From assembly GCA_025453605.1 (NCBI GenBank), contig JALOPZ010000003.1, positions 33,354 to 97,353 of the forward strand: DNA of 64,000 nucleotides. The letters run 5' to 3'. Positions 8,900 to 25,620 of this stretch are shown one piece after another; within the stretch, counting starts at the first letter, position 1, and each line of letters begins with the position of its first letter. Source of the stretch: Candidatus Margulisiibacteriota bacterium. GTDB lineage: Bacteria; Margulisbacteria; WOR-1; O2-12-FULL-45-9; XYB2-FULL-48-7. The notes below the pieces were generated by a model that had not been told where the DNA came from, searched no databases, and worked only from the letters and a program-made list of their open reading frames with translations. The position numbers were made by a program, and so were the translations under genes.

Positions 8900-8905
8900 A
8901 ATTGC
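8891..8905 (+). promoter_or_regulatory. sigma-54 promoter before the barrel gene
   Basis: TGG at 8891 and TTGC ending at 8905 place GG and GC exactly ten bases apart, as required for the -24/-12 elements. The motif starts in the last codons of the activator (Trp-Gln-stop). Predicted transcription start is near 8917. Confidence 0.8.
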
Positions 8906-8931
8906 TGGAGGAGGGGTAAGGGGGGATCATG

Positions 8932-9630
8932 ATGAAGAAGTTGACAATTTTGTTCCTGATCGGGTTTTTTGGGTTAGTACTGGTAAGTGGGGCCGGGGCG
9001 GTCGACGCGAATGTCGCTTATGTAAGTAAGTATATCTGGCGCGGGTATGACCTGAATGCCGGACAACCGGCGTTGCAGCCGGGAGTCACAGTGTCGCTCG
9101 GCCAATTGCCCCTGTCGCTTGGCTTTTGGGCTTCTTACAATATCGGGACCGTCACTAAACAGGAGATCACTGAGATCGACTACACCCTCGGTTTTTCACC
9201 CAAGCTGGGCGACGACTGGACGCATTACCTTTGCGCCTGTTTATATAATTTCCCACCAGTAACCGGCCCGGCGGCGAAAAGCACCGAATATTTCTATTAT
9301 TTGACCGGGAACAGACTTCTTTTTACGCCGACCATGATGATCGCTTATGATAATGATCAGGGGAAAGGGGTTTATGTCAGTTTAACCGGCAAAAACTCTT
9401 TTGTGGTCGGGCCGTTGGCGGTTGACGGCTCTTTGACCGCCGGTTACGACGGCGGACAGCTGGGCGTGACCCCCGGTCTGAGCGATGCAACCCTGGCTTT
9501 ATCGACCACAATCCCGGCGGGAGAGACAAAGATCACCCCGACGATCAGTTACACGGTGGTCGGCAAAGATTCCCGCCCGACAGGAGAGAACACTCTCTGG
9601 TTGAGCGTTAATCTGGCCGGAAGTTTGTAA
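8932..9630 (+). CDS. outer-membrane beta-barrel protein, TIGR02001/TorF-like
   Basis: A signal peptide (MKKLTILFLIGFFGLVLVSG) is followed by alternating hydrophobic/polar strands. YVSKYIWRGYDL right after the cleavage site is typical of the TIGR02001 proteobacterial-type barrel family, whose function is unknown. The ATG at 8932 is preferred over 8929 because the G-rich Shine-Dalgarno at 8919-8925 is then correctly spaced. A sigma-54 promoter directly upstream, and its place between the activator and amt, suggest a nitrogen-limitation-induced outer-membrane channel; that is inference. A palindromic terminator follows. Confidence 0.7.
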   Translation: MKKLTILFLIGFFGLVLVSGAGAVDANVAYVSKYIWRGYDLNAGQPALQPGVTVSLGQLPLSLGFWASYNIGTVTKQEITEIDYTLGFSPKLGDDWTHYLCACLYNFPPVTGPAAKSTEYFYYLTGNRLLFTPTMMIAYDNDQGKGVYVSLTGKNSFVVGPLAVDGSLTAGYDGGQLGVTPGLSDATLALSTTIPAGETKITPTISYTVVGKDSRPTGENTLWLSVNLAGSL

Positions 9631-9631
9631 C

Positions 9632-9643
9632 TACATAATTGTT
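9632..9643 (+). promoter_or_regulatory. imperfect TACA-N4-TGT(T) site before amt
   Basis: CTACATAATTGT (9631-9642) is identical to a 12-mer before glnA (17408-17419). Its centre is 32 bases, about three helical turns, upstream of the dyad at 9664-9675. Confidence 0.45.
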
Positions 9644-9655
9644 TGTTACTTGAGT

Positions 9656-9683
9656 AAAAGGGCTACAATATTGTAGCCCTTTT
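9656..9683 (+). terminator. 28 bp perfect palindrome: terminator plus possible operator
   Basis: AAAAGGGCTACAAT is followed exactly by its reverse complement, giving a perfect 28 bp palindrome flanked by A and T runs. It can act as a bidirectional intrinsic terminator for the barrel gene. Its centre is also the dyad TACAATATTGTA, centred about 54 bases upstream of the predicted amt start. Confidence 0.7.
9664..9675 (+). promoter_or_regulatory. TACA-N4-TGTA dyad upstream of the amt sigma-54 promoter
   Basis: TACAATATTGTA is a perfect dyad centred about 30 bases before the -24 GG. Near-identical spacing is seen at glnA, which makes it a candidate activator or repressor site. Confidence 0.5.
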
Positions 9684-9697
9684 CTCTTGGCCGGCCC

Positions 9698-9712
9698 TGG
9701 TAATAAAATTGC
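9698..9712 (+). promoter_or_regulatory. sigma-54 promoter of amt-glnK
   Basis: TGGTAATAAAATTGC has GG and GC ten bases apart. It shares most bases with the promoters at 8891 and 17441. Predicted start is near 9724, immediately before the Shine-Dalgarno AGGAGG. Confidence 0.85.
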
Positions 9713-9737
9713 TTTAACTCTGGCAGGAGGTGCGATA

Positions 9738-10949
9738 ATGATAAATTCCGGTGATACGGCCTGGGTCCTGATCTCAACCGCGCTGGTCATTTTAATGACC
9801 CCGGCGGTCGGCTTCTTTTACGGTGGGATGGTCCGCAAAAAAAGTCTCCTTTCGACGGTGATGATGTGTTTCGCCTCCCTCTTCCTGATCAGCGTGCAGT
9901 GGGTGTTGGTCGGCTACACGCTCTCTTTTGGCCCGAGCAAAGCCGGGCTGATCGGCGGGCTGCAATGGTTGGGACTGATCGGGGTCGGGCAGGCGCCGAA
10001 CCCTGATTATGCCGCCACGATCCCGGCCCTGGCGTTCATGCTCTTCCAGGCCGCTTTCGCGATCGTGACCCCGTCGCTGATCGTCGGCAGCTTTGTCGAG
10101 CGGATCAAGTTCGGCGCTTTCCTGATCTTTACCAGTCTCTGGTCGCTCCTGGTCTACTATCCGGTCGCCCACTGGGTTTGGGGGGTCGGCGGTTGGCTCC
10201 GGGCGCTCGGGGCGCTCGATTTTGCCGGCGGGACAGTGGTCCACGTTACCGCCGGATTTGCCGCCCTGGCGGTCGCCCTGGTGATCGGCAAACGGATCGG
10301 TTACGGTAAAGATAATATGGAGCCGAGCAATATTCCGCTGGTCGTGATCGGGGCTGTCTTGCTCTGGTTCGGCTGGTTCGGGTTCAACGGCGGGTCCGCT
10401 CTGGCCGCCAACGGTTTAGCGGTTTCCGCGGTCGTGGTGACCAATACCGCCGCCGCTGCCGCCGCTTTGGTCTGGATGGTCCTAAGCTGGCTCCACCGCC
10501 GGCCGAGCGTCCTCGGGGTGGCGACCGGCGCGGTCGTCGGTTTGGTCGCCATTACTCCCGCTTCCGGCTTCGTCGATCCTTTGTCGGCCCTGGCGATCGG
10601 CGGGATCGCTGCCGCCATCTCTTATTACATGATCGTCCTCCGAATGAAACTGCGGATCGACGAGTCGCTCGACGTCTTTGCCTGTCACGGGATGGGCGGG
10701 TTGTGGGGTTCGATCGCGACCGGGATCTTTGCCAGCCAAGCGATCAACGCCGCCGGCGCCGATGGATTGCTGTTCGGCAATCCCGGCCTGCTCTGGGTCC
10801 AGATCGTGACGGTCGCGGTGACGGCGGTCTTCTCGTTCATCGTCACTTATGCGCTGGCCACCCTGATCGATCTGATCGTCGGCCTGCGTGTCAGCGAGAA
10901 CGAAGAGCTGGTCGGCCTTGATATTTCCCAACACGCGGAGGTGGCTTAA
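9738..10949 (+). CDS. amt: ammonium transporter
   Basis: The 403-residue Amt/MEP/Rh protein has about eleven membrane helices and conducts ammonium across the inner membrane. The twin pore histidines are visible in VVHVTAGFAALA (near 169) and ACHGMGGLWGS (near 317). The ATG at 9738 is chosen over an upstream TTG frame because AGGAGG at 9725-9730 is correctly spaced and the upstream extension would include the sigma-54 promoter. It is followed after one base by a PII gene, the universal amt-glnK arrangement in which PII gates the channel. Confidence 0.95.
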   Translation: MINSGDTAWVLISTALVILMTPAVGFFYGGMVRKKSLLSTVMMCFASLFLISVQWVLVGYTLSFGPSKAGLIGGLQWLGLIGVGQAPNPDYAATIPALAFMLFQAAFAIVTPSLIVGSFVERIKFGAFLIFTSLWSLLVYYPVAHWVWGVGGWLRALGALDFAGGTVVHVTAGFAALAVALVIGKRIGYGKDNMEPSNIPLVVIGAVLLWFGWFGFNGGSALAANGLAVSAVVVTNTAAAAAALVWMVLSWLHRRPSVLGVATGAVVGLVAITPASGFVDPLSALAIGGIAAAISYYMIVLRMKLRIDESLDVFACHGMGGLWGSIATGIFASQAINAAGADGLLFGNPGLLWVQIVTVAVTAVFSFIVTYALATLIDLIVGLRVSENEELVGLDISQHAEVA

Positions 10950-10950
10950 T

Positions 10951-11289
10951 ATGAAAAAGATCGAAGCGATCATCAGGAGCGAGAAACTGGACGATCTGCG
11001 CGAGAAACTTGATGCCAGCGGTTATACCGCTATGACCGTGACCGAGGTCAAGGGGCGGGGAGCGCAGAAAGGGATCCTGCTGGAGTGGCGAGTCGGCGAA
11101 TATCGGGTGGAATTTATCCCCAAGGTCAAGGTTGAACTGGTCGTCAATGCTGAGACGGTCGACAAAGTGATCGAGATCATCTTGTCTGTTTGTTCGTCCG
11201 GCAAGGTCGGCGACGGTAAGATCTTTATCTCTTCGGTCGAAGAGGTCGTCCGGATCCGGACCGGCGAGCGTGGACAGAAAGCCCTTTAG
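10951..11289 (+). CDS. glnK: PII nitrogen regulatory protein
   Basis: The 112-residue protein starts MKKIEAIIRSEKLDD and contains the T-loop with GEYRVEFIPKVK, where the Tyr corresponds to the uridylylated Tyr51 of GlnB/GlnK. VGDGKIFISSVEE is the conserved B-loop region that binds ATP/ADP. It senses 2-oxoglutarate and energy charge; next to amt its probable role is to block the Amt pore when nitrogen is plentiful. It may also control the GAF domain of the NifA-like activator, as in NifA systems. Shine-Dalgarno GGAGGTGG lies inside the end of amt. Confidence 0.93.
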   Translation: MKKIEAIIRSEKLDDLREKLDASGYTAMTVTEVKGRGAQKGILLEWRVGEYRVEFIPKVKVELVVNAETVDKVIEIILSVCSSGKVGDGKIFISSVEEVVRIRTGERGQKAL

Positions 11290-11299
11290 CTGATAAAAT
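11271..11299 (+). promoter_or_regulatory. promoter of the ATP synthase operon, leaderless
   Basis: TGGACA, a 17-base spacer and TGa-TAAAAT are seen; the -10 ends seven bases before the atpZ ATG. The -35 lies within the end of glnK. Confidence 0.75.
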
Positions 11300-11306
11300 C
11301 CCCTTA

Positions 11307-11513
11307 ATGGCTGATATGCGGAGCGGCTTGTTACAGGCCGCCTCTCTCGGTGTGGAGATCGCCGTCGCTGTTTTCCTGGGAGCAGGAGGAGGCTACTGGC
11401 TTGACCGGCAATTCCGGACCGAGCCCTGGCTGATGGTGGTCGGGTTGCTGCTGGGTGCCGCTGCCGGCCTGTGGAATGCCTATAAGATCGCGATGAATAA
11501 TGAGCGTCCTTGA
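11307..11513 (+). CDS. atpZ: AtpZ/AtpI-type ATP synthase accessory protein
   Basis: The 68-residue protein has two membrane helices (EIAVAVFLGAGGGYWLD and LMVVGLLLGAAAGLWNAYKI) typical of AtpZ/AtpI. These help c-ring assembly or Mg2+/Ca2+ handling. It is the first gene of the atp operon and overlaps atpB by 14 bases. Confidence 0.8.
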   Translation: MADMRSGLLQAASLGVEIAVAVFLGAGGGYWLDRQFRTEPWLMVVGLLLGAAAGLWNAYKIAMNNERP

Positions 11514-12228
11514 ACATTTAGAACAACAAACGATCATGCCGCTGGAGGTCGGCGGCGTGGACCTCTCGATCACCAACGGGGTGATCACCATCTGGCTTTC
11601 GGTTTTGCTGGTCTTCACTGTTTTTCTGACCGTCTCGCGCCGGTTGCAGCTCGTCCCCGGCAAAGCGCAGAGCCTGGCGGAAGTGGTCATTCTCTTTTTA
11701 CGCGATGAGGTCGCCGGGCAGCTGCACCACGGCCGTGAGCGCTGGCTGCCGTTCATTATCGCAGTCTTCTCTTTTATCCTGGTAAACAATCTGCTCGGGC
11801 TGGTCCCCGGTCTGGCCAGCGCGACCGGCAATATCAACGTGACCGCCGCCCTGGCGGTCACCGTTTTTGTTGTGGTGCAGGCTGCCGGGGTTGCCCGGCA
11901 TGGGGTGCTCGGGTACATCGGCTCGCTGGTCCCGCCCGGTCTGCCGCTGCCGATCGCTGTTTTCATGCTGCCGATCGAGATCGTCAGCCAGTTCGCCAAG
12001 CCGTTCTCGCTGGCGGTCCGGTTGTTCGCCAATATATTTGCCGGCCACGCTGTCATGTTGATGCTCCTGTCGCTGATCTTTTTCTTCAAGAGCTATCTGA
12101 TCCTGCCGCTGCCGGTCCTGGGGAATACGGCGGTCCTGGTCTTTGAGGTCTTTGTTGCTTTTATCCAGGCTTATATTTTCACTTACCTGACGACCCTGTA
12201 CATTGCGACGGCGGTCGAAGGGCATTAA
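11500..12228 (+). CDS. atpB: F0 subunit a
   Basis: The 242-residue membrane protein forms the proton half-channels. The essential Arg is in SLAVRLFANIFAGH (about residue 173). VNNLLGLVPG and the C-terminal helix pair are conserved. It precedes the c-subunit gene by 23 bases. Confidence 0.95.
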   Translation: MSVLEHLEQQTIMPLEVGGVDLSITNGVITIWLSVLLVFTVFLTVSRRLQLVPGKAQSLAEVVILFLRDEVAGQLHHGRERWLPFIIAVFSFILVNNLLGLVPGLASATGNINVTAALAVTVFVVVQAAGVARHGVLGYIGSLVPPGLPLPIAVFMLPIEIVSQFAKPFSLAVRLFANIFAGHAVMLMLLSLIFFFKSYLILPLPVLGNTAVLVFEVFVAFIQAYIFTYLTTLYIATAVEGH

Positions 12229-12251
12229 AGCGAAAAAGGGAGGGGAAGTTT

Positions 12252-12482
12252 ATGGATCCGAAAATTGTAGCGTTCTTTTCGGCGGGGATCGGGATGGCGG
12301 GAGCGGCGTGCGGGACGGCGATCGGGATCGGTTGGTTGGCTTCCAGGGCGATGGAAGGGATGGCCCGGCAGCCGGAAGCGGCCGGTAAGATCCAGACGGG
12401 GATGATCCTGGCGATCGCCTTTATCGAAGCGATCGCGCTGTACGCGCTCGTCGTCAGTCTGATCCTGGCGACCAAAGTCTAA
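12252..12482 (+). CDS. atpE: F0 subunit c
   Basis: The 76-residue hairpin has the loop motif ARQPEA and the ion-carrying Glu at position 59 (FIEAIALYALV). The residue after Glu is Ala rather than Ser/Thr, and the Gln of sodium-type c-rings is replaced by Trp in GIGWLAS. This suggests a proton-coupled ring. A strong Shine-Dalgarno GGGAGGGG precedes the ATG, fitting the high copy number needed. Confidence 0.95.
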   Translation: MDPKIVAFFSAGIGMAGAACGTAIGIGWLASRAMEGMARQPEAAGKIQTGMILAIAFIEAIALYALVVSLILATKV

Positions 12483-12488
12483 CAGCTG

Positions 12489-12971
12489 ATGTTCGAGTTC
12501 GAACCCGGATTGTTCATCTGGACAGCTGTCTCCTTTGGCCTGCTGGTCCTGCTTTTATATAAGGTGGCGCTGCCGCCGCTGCTCGCTTTCCTGGCGCAGC
12601 GGGAACAGCAGATCGCCGATCAGCTGGCAGCGGCCGCGGCCGATCAGCAGCGCTCCGCCGAGCTGTTGGCTCAGCACAAGAAAGAACTGGCCGAGGTCCA
12701 CCGCAAGGCGGAAGAGCTCCTGGCCCAGGCCAGGGATGAGGGACGAAAGACGAGGGACGAGATCATCGCTAAAGCGGGCGGAGAAGCCGGCCTGATCCTG
12801 GAGAAGGCCAAGCAGGACCTGGCGAGGGAGAAGAGCGCTGTACTGAGCGAGGCGAGAAAAGAGATAGTTGATCTGGTAACGGCGGCGGCCGGCAAAATTT
12901 TGCGGCAGAAACTGACCGCCGAACAGGACCGGGCGCTGATCGAGCGGAGTTTGCAGGAGAGCAGAGGATGA
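12489..12971 (+). CDS. atpF: F0 subunit b
   Basis: One N-terminal membrane helix is followed by a long charged coiled-coil stalk of about 120 residues (160 in total). The stalk segment ARDEGRKTRDE is encoded by a four-unit heptanucleotide array (12733-12760). It overlaps atpH by four bases. Confidence 0.93.
   Translation: MFEFEPGLFIWTAVSFGLLVLLLYKVALPPLLAFLAQREQQIADQLAAAAADQQRSAELLAQHKKELAEVHRKAEELLAQARDEGRKTRDEIIAKAGGEAGLILEKAKQDLAREKSAVLSEARKEIVDLVTAAAGKILRQKLTAEQDRALIERSLQESRG
12733..12760 (+). repeat. heptanucleotide array (4 x 7 bp) inside atpF
   Basis: Units GGGATGA, GGGACGA, AAGACGA and GGGACGA lie back to back (28 bp) and are translated in the subunit b stalk. Nearly the same array occurs at 37470. 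Confidence 0.75.
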
Positions 12972-13460
12972 AAACGATCGATGCCGCCAAGTTGTACGAG
13001 CTGGCGGGTGAAAAAGCGGTCCCCCTGGAAGAGGAGCTCCATCTTTTGGCAGATAAGCTGCTGAAAAATCTGGAGCTGCGCCGTTTCCTGGCCGGCAATG
13101 CTCCGCTGACGGCCAAACGGGAGGTCATGAGCGAAGTCCTGCCCGACTCATCGCCGCTGCTCCGTCGCCTGCTCGATCTTCTTTTTCGCGAACGACTGGT
13201 CAATAAGCTCCCCTGGCTGGCCGAGCGCTATTCCGCGGTGATCTCGGAGCGGATCGGGGCGTGCTACGTAGAAGTCCGGCACGCCCATAAGCTCAGGGAG
13301 CAGGATAAGATCCAGATCTTTTCGCTGATCGAAGGCGGCTGCCGGGTCCGTTTTGTGGAGGACCGGACGGTGATCGGCGGGGTCAAGCTCCGCTGGCAGG
13401 ATGGGCGTTATTTTGACACTTCACTGGCCGGCGACCTGCAGGAGTTAAAGGAGGCCTTAC

Positions 13461-13468
<8 letters not shown>
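12968..13468 (+). CDS. atpH: F1 subunit delta
   Basis: The 166-residue protein links the b stalk to the top of F1. The N-terminal helical domain ([17 protein letters not shown]) and C-terminal [17 protein letters not shown] are typical of the OSCP/delta family. It overlaps both neighbours. Confidence 0.9.
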
Positions 13469-17355
<3,887 letters not shown>

Positions 17356-17408
17356 CGGCTAATTGCCTCCTTTTTAACCACATTATTGTCTAAAATATAG
17401 GCAGTATC

Positions 17409-17420
17409 TACATAATTGTA
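17409..17420 (+). promoter_or_regulatory. TACA-N4-TGTA dyad upstream of the glnA sigma-54 promoter
   Basis: TACATAATTGTA is centred about 28 bases before the -24 GG, nearly the same spacing as at amt. With the preceding C it shares a 12-mer with the amt upstream region. Confidence 0.5.
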
Positions 17421-17440
17421 TGATAACCCCTTGTTCCGGC

Positions 17441-17455
17441 TGGTAATAAAGTTGC
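17441..17455 (+). promoter_or_regulatory. sigma-54 promoter of glnA
   Basis: TGGTAATAAAGTTGC has GG and GC ten bases apart and differs from the amt promoter by one base over this stretch. Predicted start is near 17467. The intergenic region 17356-17509 holds only this promoter and its dyad. Confidence 0.85.
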
Positions 17456-17509
17456 TTCTACTCTGGCGTCCGGTCCCAATAATCTCATGATATAAGGAGA
17501 ATGATCAGC

Positions 17510-19603
17510 ATGGTAAAAACGGCAAGTCAGATCTTCGGGGAACTCACTTTCAACCGGCAGGTGATGAAGTCTAAGCTTAGCAAAGAGGTTTACGCTAAGT
17601 TAAGCGCTACCCTGGACAGTGGGGCTTCGCTGGACGAGACCATTGCCAGCGACGTAGCCCACGCGATGAAGGAGTGGGCGATCGAGAACGGCGCCACTCA
17701 CTTTACCCACTGGTTCCAGCCGCAGCGCGGCGGCACAGCCGAAAAACACGATGCTTTCCTCAGCTACGGCAAGGATGGCGAAATGATCGAGCGGTTCAGC
17801 GCCAAACAGCTGATCCAGTCCGAGCCGGACGCTTCCAGTTTCCCCTCCGGCGGGATCAGATCGACTTTCGAAGCCCGGGGTTACACCGCCTGGGACCCGA
17901 CCAGCCCGGCTTTTTTGCTGGAAGCGGGTGATACCAAGACGCTGGTCATCCCGACCGTTTATCTCTCCTGGACCGGCGAAGTGCTCGATCTCAAGACACC
18001 GCTCCTCCGTTCGATGAAAGCGCTGACCGAGTCGGTCAACAAGCTGCACAAAGCGCTGGGGAATAAACCGGTCAAGAAGGTCAGGGTTTACGGCGGCCCG
18101 GAACAGGAATACTTCCTGGTGTCCAAAGAGCTGTTCGATTCGCGGCCCGATCTACGAATTACCGGCCGGACCCTTTTTGGCGCCCCGCCGGCCAAAGGGC
18201 AGCAGCTGGAAGACCATTATTTCGGCGCGATCAAGGACAAGGTCATGATGTTCATGGAGGATTTTGATACTGAGCTCTACCGGCACGGGATCCCCTCTAA
18301 GACCCGGCATAACGAGGTTTCGCCCAACCAGTTTGAGATCGCGCCGCTTTACGAAGAAGTTAACCTCGCCATTGACCACAATTTGCAGTTGATGGAGATC
18401 ATCAAGCGCGTAGCCGAGCGGCATAACCTGGTCGCGATCCTGTACGAAAAACCATTCGCCGGCGTCAACGGCTCGGGCAAACACTTTAACTGGTCGCTGG
18501 GCGACGACGAGACCAACTATCTGGAGCCGTCCGATTCGCCGATCAAGAACATCAACTTCCTGCTGACGCTCGGGGCGATCCTGATCGGCGTCAATAAGTT
18601 CGGCGGCTTGCTGCGCGCGGCGGTGGCCGACGCCGGCAACGACCACCGGCTCGGCGCCAATGAGGCGCCGCCGGCGATCATGTCGGTCTATCTGGGTGAA
18701 TATCTGGCCGGTTTGATGGACGAGATCGAAGGGGTCGGCAGCAGCGTGACGGAAAAGAGCCTGGCTCACATTAACCTGGGGGTCAAGAACCTCCCCAAGG
18801 TGGCCAAGGACACGTCCGACCGGAACCGGACCTCGCCGGTCGCTTTTACCGGCAACAAATTCGAGTTCCGCGCCGTCGGTTCGTCCCAGAACTGCGCCGA
18901 AGCGGGAACCACCCTTAACCTGCTCGTCGCTTACGGTTATGACGAGATCGCCCGGCGGCTGACGGCCAAAAAGGGTAAGACGGTCGAAGAGAACGCGGTC
19001 CTGGTCATGAAAGATGTGCTCAAAGAGACCAAGCCGGTCCGTTTTGAAGGGAATAACTATTCAGCGGAGTGGCACAAAGAGGCCGAAAAGCGCGGTCTGC
19101 CCAACGCCAAGAACACTCCCGACGCGCTCGACCTGATGCTGGACAAAGAGTGCCTGGCGCTCTACGAGAAATATGGGGTGCTGGCCAAGCGCGAGCTCCA
19201 TTCCAAAGTGGAGATCAAACAGGATGCTTACGTCAAGGTCAAGGATGTTGAATTCAAGTGTGCGCTCAATATCGCCCAGACCATGATCCTACCGGCCGTG
19301 GTCGAACAGATCTGTGCGCTGGGGGAGGCGGTCAAGGCGGCCGGTAAGACCGGCGCGCTTAATGCCGACCTGAAAGCGGCCAATGCTTTATACGGCGAGA
19401 TCAGGGGAGCGATCAGGGGGATGGAAAAAGCGATCACCACCTGCGAAAAGGAAGACGACCTGGGGAAGAAAGCCAAATTGTACGCGCGGATCGGCGCCGG
19501 CGCCCTGGCCCAGCTGCGGGCCAGCGTCGACAAGGCCGAGACGATCGTTGCAGACGGGTACTGGCCAATGGCCAAGTATCAGGAGTTGCTGACCGTCCTG
19601 TAG
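17510..19603 (+). CDS. glnA: type III glutamine synthetase
   Basis: The 697-residue protein is the large GSIII form, making glutamine from glutamate, ammonia and ATP in the cytoplasm. VYGGPEQEYFLVSKE, SKTRHNEVSPNQFEIAP and GVNGSGKHFNWS are recognisable active-site stretches (metal-binding Glu, His and Asn). The ATG at 17510 is preferred over 17501 because AAGGAG (17494-17499) lies ten bases before it but only one base before the other. Expression should be nitrogen-regulated via the sigma-54 promoter. GSIII is found in Bacteroidetes and some cyanobacteria (GlnN). Confidence 0.95.
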   Translation: MVKTASQIFGELTFNRQVMKSKLSKEVYAKLSATLDSGASLDETIASDVAHAMKEWAIENGATHFTHWFQPQRGGTAEKHDAFLSYGKDGEMIERFSAKQLIQSEPDASSFPSGGIRSTFEARGYTAWDPTSPAFLLEAGDTKTLVIPTVYLSWTGEVLDLKTPLLRSMKALTESVNKLHKALGNKPVKKVRVYGGPEQEYFLVSKELFDSRPDLRITGRTLFGAPPAKGQQLEDHYFGAIKDKVMMFMEDFDTELYRHGIPSKTRHNEVSPNQFEIAPLYEEVNLAIDHNLQLMEIIKRVAERHNLVAILYEKPFAGVNGSGKHFNWSLGDDETNYLEPSDSPIKNINFLLTLGAILIGVNKFGGLLRAAVADAGNDHRLGANEAPPAIMSVYLGEYLAGLMDEIEGVGSSVTEKSLAHINLGVKNLPKVAKDTSDRNRTSPVAFTGNKFEFRAVGSSQNCAEAGTTLNLLVAYGYDEIARRLTAKKGKTVEENAVLVMKDVLKETKPVRFEGNNYSAEWHKEAEKRGLPNAKNTPDALDLMLDKECLALYEKYGVLAKRELHSKVEIKQDAYVKVKDVEFKCALNIAQTMILPAVVEQICALGEAVKAAGKTGALNADLKAANALYGEIRGAIRGMEKAITTCEKEDDLGKKAKLYARIGAGALAQLRASVDKAETIVADGYWPMAKYQELLTVL

Positions 19604-19611
19604 TTTAGCGG

Positions 19612-19650
19612 AAAAGGGATCTGCCCGCCGACGGCGGACGGTCCCTTTTT
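19612..19650 (+). terminator. intrinsic terminator after glnA
   Basis: AAAAGGGA and TCCCTTTT form the outer stem, and CCGCC/GGCGG the inner stem, followed by a T run. Confidence 0.8.
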
Positions 19651-19661
19651 CTTTGACCGGG

Positions 19662-19682
19662 CTTGCATAAATCTTAGGCAAG
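19662..19682 (+). promoter_or_regulatory. inverted repeat before the Fis-like gene
   Basis: CTTGC and GCAAG face each other across 11 bases just before the ATG at 19693. It may be an operator or part of the promoter; no clean -10 box or sigma-54 motif is visible here. Confidence 0.3.
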
Positions 19683-19692
19683 GAAGAGAATT

Positions 19693-19889
19693 ATGGAACC
19701 TGAGATCACTGATCTGATGTTAACCGAAGAACGCGGCCATGTTTACCGGTTCCTGATCGAATCGGTTGAACGGCCGCTGCTTTTGAAAGTCCTCAGTTAC
19801 ACGGGCGGCAACCAGCTGGAGGCGGCCCGGATCCTGGGGATAAACCGGAACACGCTGCGGACAAAACTGAAAAGGCTGGGTATCCAGAA

Positions 19890-19893
<4 letters not shown>
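19693..19893 (+). CDS. orphan Fis-type helix-turn-helix protein
   Basis: The 66-residue protein consists almost entirely of the Fis fold: VERPLLLKVLSYTGGNQLEA, then the HTH ARILGINRNTLRTKLKRLGI. Spacing and residues resemble true Fis more than the tail of an NtrC protein, but the N-terminal beta-hairpin arm of Fis that stimulates Hin is largely absent. It overlaps gltB by four bases (ATGA). A role as a local regulator of gltBD or a helper of sigma-54 promoters is inference. Confidence 0.8.
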
Positions 19894-24264
<4,371 letters not shown>

Positions 24265-24272
<8 letters not shown>

Positions 24273-25620
24273 TCCGCACGGGTTTTTAAAGATCAAACGG
24301 AGCAAGACCGATTACCGCCCGGCCTGCGAGCGGGTCAAGGACTTTGCCCCGGTCGCCGCTCCCCGCGCCGAAGGAGTCACGCGCGAACAGACCTCCCGCT
24401 GTATGGATTGCGGCACCCCGTTCTGTCACTGGGGTTGCCCGCTCGGCAACTTCATTCCGGAATGGAACGATCTGACCGCTAATCTCCACTGGGAACGGGC
24501 GCTCGACTTGCTGCAGGCGACCAACAACCTGCCGGAGGTGACCGGCCGGGTCTGTCCGGCGCTCTGCGAGTTCGCTTGTGTCCTGGGGATCAACGACGAC
24601 CCGGTCACCATCCGCGAGAACGAACTGGCGATCGTCGAATACGGTTTTGCCCACGGCCTGATCAAGCCGCAACCGCCCGCCGTCCGGACCGGGAAAAAAG
24701 TGGCGGTCGTCGGTTCCGGTCCGGCCGGCTTGGCCTGCGCCGCCCAATTGAACCGGGCCGGGCACCTGGTCACCGTTTACGAAAAAGCGGACAAGATCGG
24801 CGGCTTAATGCGCTACGGCATACCGGAGTTCAAACTGGAAAAGAGCGTGCTCGACCGGCGTCAGGCGTTGTGGACGGCAGAAGGGGTCGTTTTTAAATGC
24901 GGCGTCAATATCGGCGTCGACCGGACCGTAGCGGAGCTGCAGCGCGAACATGACGCGGTCGTTCTGGCCGGCGGTTCACGGGTGCCGCGCGACCTGAAAG
25001 TGCCGGGCCGGGAGCTGGCCGGCATCCATTTTGCCCTGGAGTATCTGACCCAGCCGAATCCGCTCGACGCGCGGGGGAAAAAGGTCGTAGTGATCGGCGG
25101 CGGTGATACCGGCGCCGACTGCGTCGGCACCGCTCACCGCCAGGGAGCGGCCTGCGTTGTTCAGATCGAACTGCTGCCGGAGCCGCCCAGGGAGCGGCCG
25201 GCCGGTCAGCCGTGGCCGAAATATCCGTTTATTTTCAAGACCTCGACCAGCCACGAAGAGGGTGGGGAGCGGCGCTGGTCGATCACGACCAAAGAATTTA
25301 AAGGTCAAAAGGAAAAAGTAAATAGTCTTGTATGCGCCCGGGTTGATTCGAGCTTAAAAGAGGTCCCGGGAACAGATCTGACGATCGAGGCTGATCTGGT
25401 CTTGTTGGCGTTGGGCTTCCTGCATCCGGAGCCGATCAACGGGTTAATGGTCGAATTAGACCAGCGGGGAAATTTTAAGACCGACCAGAACTATATGACT
25501 TCGGTCAAAGGGATCTTTGCCGCCGGCGACATGCGGCGCGGCCAGTCGCTGATCGTCTGGGCGCTTGATGAAGGGCGCCGGGCAGCCGCGGCAGTCAACC
25601 GGTATCTGGCGGTTACTTGA
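24265..25620 (+). CDS. gltD: glutamate synthase small subunit
   Basis: The 451-residue protein has N-terminal [4Fe-4S] cysteines (RCMDCGTPFCHWGCP and VCPALCEFAC), FAD-binding VVGSGPAGLACAAQ and NADPH-binding VIGGGDTGADC. It passes electrons to GltB. It overlaps gltB by eight bases and runs into the convergent lipoprotein gene by eight bases. A degenerate heptad array (about 25301-25327) encodes KGQKEKVN. Confidence 0.95.
25301..25327 (+). repeat. degenerate heptanucleotide array inside gltD
   Basis: AAGGTCA, AAAGGAA and AAAGTAA follow each other in phase, then ATAGTCT. Weaker than the other arrays. Confidence 0.4.

Noticed and set aside
9631..9737. A tRNA or small RNA in the amt upstream region
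   Set aside because: The only structure is a simple palindrome that works as a terminator; no cloverleaf can be drawn.
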